This document shows, piece after piece, positions 1-5,361 of a DNA stretch of 7,804 nucleotides. The number at the start of each line of letters is the position of its first letter. Position 1 is the first letter of the stretch. Below the pieces are notes generated by a model. The model was not told the origin of the DNA and ran no database searches. It saw only the letters and a program-made list of their open reading frames with translations. Source of the stretch: CAZJDM01 sp964544765 (GTDB lineage Bacteria > Bdellovibrionota_B > Oligoflexia > CAYFLR01); assembly GCA_964544765.1 (NCBI GenBank), contig CAZJDM010000189.1:1-7804 (forward strand), read 5' to 3'. Position numbers and translations under genes: made by a program.

Positions 1-126
1 GACAATAAATATTTTTCTATTCTCTTCATTTTTACCCACAGCCAAATAGCATCTGATGTCATTCTTAGCAAGGATAGAGTCAAATTGACTAATTATAAGT
101 AAGGTGACTAATAATAGAAAACGCAT
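1..126 (-). CDS. Partial second copy of the secreted polymorphic toxin-like protein (N-terminus only)
   Basis: Reading left from an ATG at 126 gives 42 codons, open to the window edge. They encode a signal peptide (MRFLLLVTLLIISQFDSILA) followed by a mature start with a cysteine at residue 26. The product matches the first 42 residues of the 881-aa protein at 5344-2699 with only a few changes, clustered at the signal-peptide cleavage site (D16, K21, D23, I24 here; G, N, N, T there). The last 18 codons encode the same residues. The start is set by homology and by an AGAGGA ribosome site 9 bases upstream. It lies 18 bases behind the 481-aa gene and is probably cotranscribed with it. Whether its C-terminal toxin tip and immunity gene differ from those of the complete copy cannot be seen here. 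Confidence 0.9.
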   Translation of the reverse strand, partial: MRFLLLVTLLIISQFDSILAKNDIRCYLAVGKNEENRKIFIV

Positions 127-143
127 TAATAAAAATTCCTCTA
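1..143 (-). repeat. Operon repeat, toxin-end anchor, copy 2
   Basis: This block aligns without gaps to 5219-5361. I count 11 differences in 143 bases, with bases 1-55 identical to 5219-5273. It begins at the TAGAGGA ribosome site of the toxin gene and continues past the window edge. Sequence on the far side of the ribosome site (144 onward versus 5362 onward) is unrelated, so 143/144 is a sharp seam. Confidence 0.92.
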
Positions 144-144
144 A

Positions 145-1590
145 TTAAAAACGATAAAGTACTGGAATACCACCTTTTGCTGTGATCATCTTTACACTTT
201 CTTGATCTTTATAACAGCTATCAGCATCATCCTTTACTCTGGTGATGAAATCATCAATCTTTGTTACTGTCTTAGTAAAGAACGCGTCATTTTTATTTTT
301 ACTGGTTTTAAAACCATTCAAATAGTTTCTGTACAATTCATACTTTAATACCATATCTTTAGCGTGATCATCTAGCAGATGGCAATCTTCAATATGCTTA
401 AAATAGAATAAGCTGTAAGCTCTGTTAGCAGCTGGAATAGTGTTATGCCAATACTTGGCGGCACTATAAATTCTCGCATCATGAACCTGTGATTGGCGAA
501 ACTCTGCTAATTCCCTCTTAGCTCTAACAATAATAAGAGTATTTTTGTAATCTTCATAGCTTTTTTGTAGAGCAGTTTCCCCATTTATTAGGAATGAATC
601 TAATTCACTAAGAGCCTGTTTGACATTTGTTATGGCTGCTCGTAGTTTTTCTATCAGAGTTTTATTTTCTGACTCTATATCTTGGTACTCATCAGAATCT
701 GTATAATCACCTACCATAGTAAGCATTTGCTCTTTAGTTATTCTATTATCGAGGTAATATTCATTAGCTCCAAAGATCATCGCTGTTAGCTCATCTTGGA
801 CCTTTTTAGCTTGTTTCTCATTTTCTGCATTATTTTGATCAGTTTTTATCTTAGCGGTAGCAAAATAAGAAATTAGGCCTACTACAACAACTGCTCCTGA
901 AAGTATTGCCTTAGTTATCGGTTCTGGATCATAAATGGCTGCATAAACCAATATTCCAAGGGTTCCACTTCCAGAAACGGTATTTAACACACTACCAGCA
1001 TGATTTCTGGCTTGTTCATCAGTAGTACCGGACCAAAAAAGATCCATTTCGCCATCAAAAAAAGTGGAGTGATGAGTATAACCTATATCTACCAAGTCAG
1101 AAAAAAGTTTAGATACATCCACTTTTCTAGGATCAAGGTTTCGAGCTGCAAGATATTTACCGGATAGACTTCCTTGAAGGTTAAATAGTTTTTGAATGAG
1201 ATTAGCTAATAGGGTTATCTCTTTTATCAAATAGGCGAACTCTAGTTTAAGTGTTCGCCATTCGGTTAATAAATGAGATATCTTGGTAAAAGATTGGATA
1301 CTAAATCTCTCCTTGTCTTTGTCTAAAACTAATTGATGATCATTGGTTAACCTTTCTGCCCGCTTTATAAGAGCAGTATATTTACCTATAATCTGTAACA
1401 ATCTTTGAGATAATATCTTAGTCCTCCCTGTAATATTTGAATTTAATTCACTAAGATCTCCTTTTATGCCTTCTAATACTGCTGCGTTTTCATTATCGAC
1501 CACTACTTGTACCTGCTCTATTAAATCATTAGCCAGAATGGGCACCGGTAAAAATAATAGAATTAATATCATGATTCTAAAAAGTAGCAT
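145..1590 (-). CDS. Secreted helical protein with central hydrophobic segment (alpha pore-former-like shape), 481 aa
   Basis: I do not recognise the family. Residues 1-20 are a signal peptide (MLLFRIMILILLFLPVPILA). The mature protein is mostly helical. An N-terminal part (about 25-150) has heptad-like hydrophobic spacing. A hydrophobic centre (about 208-247) consists of two apolar stretches separated by a DPEPITKA turn, the second including AVVVVGLISYFA. A charged, coiled-coil-like region follows (about 250-375), and the C-terminal part holds two cysteines (403, 459). A helix bundle interrupted by a hydrophobic hairpin is the architecture of alpha pore-forming toxins (ClyA, Hbl/Nhe), but only the shape supports this; a membrane-anchored accessory protein is equally possible. 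An in-frame TTG at 1617 would give 490 aa. The ATG at 1590 is preferred because AGAAGG sits 6 bases before it and the signal peptide begins there. The ribosome site overlaps the stop of the preceding stub, suggesting coupled translation. It occupies the slot filled by two other genes in the first operon copy. Confidence 0.88.
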   Translation of the reverse strand: MLLFRIMILILLFLPVPILANDLIEQVQVVVDNENAAVLEGIKGDLSELNSNITGRTKILSQRLLQIIGKYTALIKRAERLTNDHQLVLDKDKERFSIQSFTKISHLLTEWRTLKLEFAYLIKEITLLANLIQKLFNLQGSLSGKYLAARNLDPRKVDVSKLFSDLVDIGYTHHSTFFDGEMDLFWSGTTDEQARNHAGSVLNTVSGSGTLGILVYAAIYDPEPITKAILSGAVVVVGLISYFATAKIKTDQNNAENEKQAKKVQDELTAMIFGANEYYLDNRITKEQMLTMVGDYTDSDEYQDIESENKTLIEKLRAAITNVKQALSELDSFLINGETALQKSYEDYKNTLIIVRAKRELAEFRQSQVHDARIYSAAKYWHNTIPAANRAYSLFYFKHIEDCHLLDDHAKDMVLKYELYRNYLNGFKTSKNKNDAFFTKTVTKIDDFITRVKDDADSCYKDQESVKMITAKGGIPVLYRF

Positions 1591-1601
1591 TATTAACCTT
1601 C

Positions 1602-1709
1602 TCAAGCGGTAGTACAATCAACAGGTTTCCCTTCGTCTGCATATTCCCACTGGGCAAAAGCGTCAGAAAGCGGAGTTAGTAATAATATTATGTATAAAAT
1701 AATTTTCAC
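1602..1709 (-). pseudogene. Truncated 5' remnant of the 258-aa secreted-protein gene (35 codons)
   Basis: Reading left from a GTG at 1709, where the intact copy has ATG, the frame encodes a complete signal peptide and a mature start QWEYADEGKPVDCTT. It then adds one alanine and stops at TGA (1604-1602). It matches the first 34 codons of the gene at 7034-6258 (6 base differences in 103), after which similarity ends abruptly. Only one of the intact protein's two cysteines remains, so a folded product is unlikely. The stub keeps the spacing to the lipoprotein stop (11 bases). Its TGA overlaps the AGAAGG site of the 481-aa gene, so it could still act as a translated leader that delivers ribosomes to that gene. 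It is best read as the scar of a cassette replacement. Confidence 0.85.
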
Positions 1710-1720
1710 TTATATTCTCT

Positions 1721-2305
1721 TTAAATTGGTTTTGAAATAATCTCAGTAATTATAAACTTACAATCTCTGGTAAATGAAAACCTCTTTGTAGCCCGAGGAC
1801 GAAAGTCTTTAAGAATTAAAGGACCAACTCCTTTAATAGAAAGAGTATCAACTCCAAATTTCCTTATATTTACGCAGCCATAATCAGTACAAACTCCAAA
1901 ATGAGGTAATTGACTTTTACAATTAAAGGCGTAAGTAATTTCATGTGTTGTCAAATCTTCAAATTTATCTGTAAGTAGTCCTGAATGTAATTCACATCGT
2001 CTCAGACTTGATCCATAAAGGCAATTAACCAATAAGTTCTCACCAACTTTTGGCAGTAAACTTATGTCAATCTTTTCTTCATTTTCTAGAGCGCTATTTC
2101 TTCTAACTTTACTGTGTTTGTAATTGTCGGACGTTGCTTGATTATCAGTTAATTCAGGGTTTTTATCAGGTTTTACTGGCCTTTTGACAGATTTACCTTG
2201 TTTTAGCACCGGCTTATCACTACCATTTGAAGCATTCTTCTTGTCCTCATTTCCACAGTTGGCTATGAATACCAGTATCGTGAGTAATATTATTAAATTT
2301 TTCAT
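1721..2305 (-). CDS. Lipoprotein with six-cysteine domain, copy 2 (194 aa)
   Basis: This is a paralogue of the 199-aa protein at 7645-7046; I do not recognise the family. Residues 1-16 form a lipoprotein-type signal ending FIAN-C17, so Cys17 is the probable lipidated residue, although Asn just before it is unusual for a lipobox. Residues 18-85 are a charged, low-complexity tether rich in K, S, N and P. Residues 90-194 form a compact domain with cysteines at 95, 104, 129, 139, 144 and 182 and the signature GSSLRRC. In the paralogue the tether has diverged and is five residues longer, while the cysteine domain is nearly unchanged, which marks the domain as the working part. The annotated start is the second of two adjacent ATGs: it aligns with the paralogue's start and lies 5 bases after AGGGG, whereas the ATG at 2308 would lie only 2 bases after it. 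It is the first gene of the second operon copy. Confidence 0.9.
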   Translation of the reverse strand: MKNLIILLTILVFIANCGNEDKKNASNGSDKPVLKQGKSVKRPVKPDKNPELTDNQATSDNYKHSKVRRNSALENEEKIDISLLPKVGENLLVNCLYGSSLRRCELHSGLLTDKFEDLTTHEITYAFNCKSQLPHFGVCTDYGCVNIRKFGVDTLSIKGVGPLILKDFRPRATKRFSFTRDCKFIITEIISKPI

Positions 2306-2308
2306 CAT

Positions 2309-2356
2309 TACCCCTATGTGTGTTGTTAGCGTAAGATTATAAAATTATAAAAAATT
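2309..2356 (-). promoter_or_regulatory. Conserved -10/leader of operon copy 2
   Basis: On the minus strand this reads an AT-rich run with two overlapping TATAAT candidates (2349-2344 and 2341-2336), then a short leader ending ACACACATAGGGGTA before the start codon. The same arrangement, including the GCT-A/G-ACAACACACATAGGGG leader, precedes the first lipoprotein gene (7646-7696). No good -35 hexamer is placed correctly; a CTGTCA at 2374-2369 is 19 bases from the upstream TATAAT. No convincing terminator for the preceding immunity gene is visible in 2306-2412. Confidence 0.5.
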
Positions 2357-2412
2357 CTTCCCTTTGTCTGACAGTTGTTATTTAATCATCATCCTAACAG
2401 TTCAATTTGCAA

Positions 2413-2691
2413 TCATCTGTTTATAGTTACTGAAAATTGTAACCATTCTGGGACATCTATTTCAAAGACGAAATAATCATCTACATACTCTAAGTTCATC
2501 TTTTTTAATTCAGTAACAAGAAACTGGACTCGATCTGGATAACAAGGTTTAAAAGTTATGAGATCTATACTTTGGTCAAGAACTTCCAATTCAAGTTTCT
2601 TGGCAATTGCTTCAGTAGCAAGACTATTCTTTTCCAGTGATTCTCTCTTAAACACAAAACCAGAGTAATGAGTAATTTCTATTTGATTCAT
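2413..2691 (-). CDS. Candidate immunity protein, cytosolic (92 aa)
   Basis: This is a small protein with no signal peptide or membrane segment, the only full-length product in the window without an export signal. It is acidic by my count (16 Asp/Glu, 10 Lys/Arg), has one cysteine (residue 50), and alternates helix-like and strand-like stretches. It starts 7 bases after the toxin stop codon and ends the first operon copy, exactly where polymorphic-toxin loci keep their immunity gene. An in-frame ATG at 2706 would overlap the toxin by 8 bases and the frame stays open further up into the toxin. The ATG at 2691 is preferred because TGAGGT lies just before it, overlapping the toxin stop codon and so suggesting coupled translation. 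The immunity role is inferred from position, size and lack of a signal; I recognise no immunity family. Confidence 0.8.
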   Translation of the reverse strand: MNQIEITHYSGFVFKRESLEKNSLATEAIAKKLELEVLDQSIDLITFKPCYPDRVQFLVTELKKMNLEYVDDYFVFEIDVPEWLQFSVTINR

Positions 2692-2698
2692 ATTAACC

Positions 2699-3040
2699 TC
2701 ATTCATGTAAAAATATTTCAACATTATAAATAGGGGTATTTTGGTTTGGCTGAAAAATAGCGTACCATCCAGAATTACCACCTTGTTGGAGTATATTATC
2801 AGGAACATAAAAATCGACTCTATTTAAGCCCACACCACTTCCTGGATGTGATTCACCAAACCTAGTAACATGTATACGGCTTGCGTTGTCCACCTCAGGG
2901 GGAATACGTGTTCCACCACCCTTAAACCAGTGTTTTACCTCCCCCTCACCAATCCATCTACTAACCTTGGTGTAACCCCCCGGAACTAGAACACTTGAAG
3001 CTCCTGGTCCACGAGGGTGCAGTATATATGAAAAATTATT
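2699..3040 (-). other. C-terminal toxin tip segment of unusual base composition
   Basis: This segment encodes about the last 110 residues of the 881-aa protein, the likely exchangeable toxin tip. The rows 2881-3000 contain 61 G/C in 120 bases (51%) by my count, against 19 of 60 at 6301-6360 and 22 of 60 at 5521-5580. The jump coincides with the glycine- and proline-rich motifs (PGGYTK, GGGTRIPPEV). It is consistent with a tip acquired separately from the rest of the gene, although the Gly/Pro content alone raises GC. The N-terminal edge is my estimate. Confidence 0.5.
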
Positions 3041-5344
3041 ATCTGGAGATTTTGCTAATCCCCTTACAAAACGTCTTGTATCATCTGCATGTTTGAACCC
3101 GTATTTCCCCGCAGACTCTCTTATTCTATTACCTATTCCCCATACACCTGACTCAGCAACATCATCAGCAAAAGTCTGTAATCTCCCAGTTGCCTTGGGT
3201 GCTATGAGAGACAACTCATCCAATGCTTGTGATCCTTGTAAAGAACTACCTGCCTTAAAAGAACCATAAGTGATAGTGGCAAGCTCGAATAGTATTTTAC
3301 CTGCATCTCGACGCTTATTTCTAGCTGAGGTGTTATCATTGTACTTCTGATAAGCTTGAGATAAACGTTTATATGTCTTTTCATAATTTAAAAGAGCCTT
3401 TATAAAAAGTCCACCTCTATTTATTATTTTTTTACTTAAGCCAGCACTAAAATAATATGCATCTATCATCCAGGCATCAGGTGTTTCACTGGTGATGTAG
3501 TTTAAGACGTGTGGAGTTGACATAACAATAGAGCTTGTCAAATCTGATAATACATACATTGTATCTATCGCTCCTTGAGCGAATCCTGCTGCATAATCAT
3601 GAATATTATAAAGATTATCAAGTTGAATGTGAAAAAATCTAAAAGCTCTGGAAGTTAGAGAGTGTGATTCTATTTTGGCTTGATTTAAAATTAAAGAAGA
3701 CGAAATCAGCAATTCTGGGTCATTACGAATGGCGGAACTAGCAGCAAGTTTACCACTAATATCCACCATTTGATAACCCATGTAAGTTTGGGTATTAACT
3801 TCAATACCAAATAGTTCTACCGCATTAGTAGTTATTTGAAATTGAGAGTAGTACTGCACCCTAGGATGATTTATCTCATAATCGAGTAATACTCTGGCTC
3901 TATTTAAATAACGATTTCCTAATTGCTTTACATTATTTGCAAAAGATCGATCTGCTGTTTGTAACCAATTCATGGCATATTCGGCTTTTTCTTGTTGGAA
4001 TGCATCATTGGCTTTATATTCAAGTTCTAATGCTTCGTTATAAACATCTCTAATGGCTTGCCCTACTGGGGAAGTAATGGACGTTTGAAAAACAGGAGCT
4101 TGATCAGATTTTGACTGAGAGAGCCAGGTAGTAACAAGGCCATTGTCATTAACAAATGTGTCATACACTTTTTGGTACTGTTCTTTGAGCGCAATGTCAT
4201 TACCTTCATTTGCCAGTTTTTTTACAACCTTTAACAGACGATACCCTTCACCTCTTGGTCCAATAGTCACAACCTTTTGCACTTTTTCTTTAAATTGATT
4301 TAAAGCAGCTGGATCGATTAAACCGTTTCTAGCAAAAGCTAGTGCATTATTTGCGGAAGCTGCGATGTCAAGTGCTCTTTTACTAAAAGACTGTTGCTCA
4401 GATTCGGTTCTTTTTAAATTCGCTAAAGCATTTTTCTTATTGTTACTGTTTTCGATTTCTGTAATATCCCTATTACCATCTCCAATATTTTTAACCGTCT
4501 CTGCCGCTTGAATAATTCTATTTACATTAGCATTGGTCGTTCTGGTTTGTGATTTACTGGCGCTATCTACATGGCTTTTAGCTTTGGCCAAGAGTTTGTC
4601 TGAAATAGATTTTAAAATTTGGTTGGCATGTTCTGCTATTTTTTGGTCAAAGACATCTCTAGGTCCAGAAAAAACATCGCCAAGACCAGCTACTCCTTGC
4701 CTAAAACGATCATACTGACCGCTAGCATAAAAGTCAGCAACATAGTAGCCCAACGTACTTAATCTATTAGCATATTCCCTGGTTAACCAAGGATCAGTAT
4801 CTTTAGATACATCATCAGGATATCTCAAATTACTAAGATCTCTTTCAGGCCCATCATCTTGTTCTGATTCATCATCTTGTTCTGATTCGTCATTACCAAG
4901 TTCTGGTAATAAATCTTTATAACTTAGATTTCTTTTGTTTTTATCCGCTCTAGGGGTGTCAAGAATGTATGTAAGACTTGGACCCTCGTTTTGGTTATTA
5001 AGACTGATCGTAGATTTCCTAGGAGTTACATCAGGAATAACAACACTTGTATCTGGCTCTTTTTGAAGAGTATCCTCTATCCAAACGTAGTATTCATCGG
5101 AATTGGCAATGTGTCTTTGGTATTCTTTTAGCCTTTTTATCATGAAACTTTTGATTTTTTCATTTTCGGCATTTGCAGTTACTCTGGATAAAAAATTCCG
5201 ACAATCAAGTACAGTAGGGACAATAAATATTTTTCTATTCTCTTCATTTTTACCCACAGCCAAATAGCATCTGGTATTATTATTAGCTAAAATAGAACCA
5301 AATTGGCTAATTATAAGTAAGGTGACTAATAATAGAAAACGCAT
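2699..5344 (-). CDS. Secreted polymorphic toxin-like protein with ADP-ribosyltransferase-like C-terminus (881 aa)
   Basis: Residues 1-20 are a signal peptide (MRFLLLVTLLIISQFGSILA). The mature N-terminus carries the only two cysteines (26, 48), likely a disulfide. Residues about 140-185 are a strongly acidic linker with DESEQD twice in tandem. Residues about 190-480 are helical and charged. Residues 580-655 and 680-705 are more hydrophobic, the latter (AGKILFELATITYGSFKAGS) resembling pre-toxin linkers. The last 90 residues carry YTKVSRW (791-797), GGGTRIP (809-815), NRVDFYVP (841-848), GGNSGWYAIF (855-864) and a final HE. From memory this order resembles the C-terminal tips of Rhs toxins of the TreTu type, which ADP-ribosylate EF-Tu; catalytic residues were not assigned. 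No Rhs, two-partner, LXG or filamentous-haemagglutinin repeats are visible, so the N-terminal delivery part looks unfamiliar. The start is supported by TAGAGGA 9 bases upstream and by the duplicate at 126. A putative immunity gene follows after 7 bases. The target could be bacterial or eukaryotic. Confidence 0.85.
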   Translation of the reverse strand: MRFLLLVTLLIISQFGSILANNNTRCYLAVGKNEENRKIFIVPTVLDCRNFLSRVTANAENEKIKSFMIKRLKEYQRHIANSDEYYVWIEDTLQKEPDTSVVIPDVTPRKSTISLNNQNEGPSLTYILDTPRADKNKRNLSYKDLLPELGNDESEQDDESEQDDGPERDLSNLRYPDDVSKDTDPWLTREYANRLSTLGYYVADFYASGQYDRFRQGVAGLGDVFSGPRDVFDQKIAEHANQILKSISDKLLAKAKSHVDSASKSQTRTTNANVNRIIQAAETVKNIGDGNRDITEIENSNNKKNALANLKRTESEQQSFSKRALDIAASANNALAFARNGLIDPAALNQFKEKVQKVVTIGPRGEGYRLLKVVKKLANEGNDIALKEQYQKVYDTFVNDNGLVTTWLSQSKSDQAPVFQTSITSPVGQAIRDVYNEALELEYKANDAFQQEKAEYAMNWLQTADRSFANNVKQLGNRYLNRARVLLDYEINHPRVQYYSQFQITTNAVELFGIEVNTQTYMGYQMVDISGKLAASSAIRNDPELLISSSLILNQAKIESHSLTSRAFRFFHIQLDNLYNIHDYAAGFAQGAIDTMYVLSDLTSSIVMSTPHVLNYITSETPDAWMIDAYYFSAGLSKKIINRGGLFIKALLNYEKTYKRLSQAYQKYNDNTSARNKRRDAGKILFELATITYGSFKAGSSLQGSQALDELSLIAPKATGRLQTFADDVAESGVWGIGNRIRESAGKYGFKHADDTRRFVRGLAKSPDNNFSYILHPRGPGASSVLVPGGYTKVSRWIGEGEVKHWFKGGGTRIPPEVDNASRIHVTRFGESHPGSGVGLNRVDFYVPDNILQQGGNSGWYAIFQPNQNTPIYNVEIFLHE
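4853..4888 (-). repeat. Perfect 18-base tandem repeat, two units, inside the toxin gene
   Basis: 4853-4870 and 4871-4888 are identical 18-mers. In frame they encode the acidic hexapeptide DESEQD twice (residues about 152-164 of the 881-aa protein). A whole-codon unit lets the linker grow or shrink without breaking the frame. Confidence 0.95.
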
Positions 5345-5361
5345 AAATAAAAATTCCTCTA
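5219..5361 (-). repeat. Operon repeat, toxin-end anchor, copy 1
   Basis: This is the partner of 1-143: gap-free, 11 differences by my count, identical over 5219-5273. It covers the toxin ribosome site, signal peptide and first residues of the mature protein. The outer seam falls exactly on the TAG that ends the 284-aa gene, which is also the first three bases of the TAGAGGA ribosome site. The inner limit cannot be set because copy 2 leaves the window. Confidence 0.92.

Larger units (their letters stand above)
1607..2356 (-). repeat. Operon repeat, lipoprotein-end anchor, copy 2
   Basis: This 750-base block corresponds to 6932-7696 (765 bases). The 15-base length difference is explained by five extra codons in the other lipoprotein gene. 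It holds the AT-rich leader with the -10 element, the whole lipoprotein gene, the 11-base gap and the first 34 codons of the 258-aa gene. The left end is sharp: 1607-1636 is identical to 6932-6961, and the next bases out are unrelated. The right end fades out in AT-rich DNA near 2356. Confidence 0.9.

Noticed and set aside
640..710. EF-hand-like acidic loop in the 481-aa protein (DYTDSDEYQD)
   Set aside because: The spacing of Asp residues and the missing central glycine do not match an EF-hand loop, and no flanking paired motif is seen.
2368..2402. Possible terminator hairpin after the immunity gene
   Set aside because: The best pairing found is TGTTA with TAACA, only five base pairs with a 14-base loop and no following T run; too weak to call.
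2692..2808. Longer immunity protein starting inside the toxin gene
   Set aside because: The upstream part is the toxin's reverse-frame shadow. TGAGGT placed just before 2691 sets the start.
3202..3384. 60-codon minus-strand reading frame
   Set aside because: It lies entirely inside the toxin gene in another frame, with no signal peptide, no ribosome site and no homology within the locus.
4533..4718. 61-codon plus-strand reading frame
   Set aside because: It is antisense to the helical part of the toxin; its hydrophobic residues are what the reverse of that coding sequence produces, and no ribosome site is evident.
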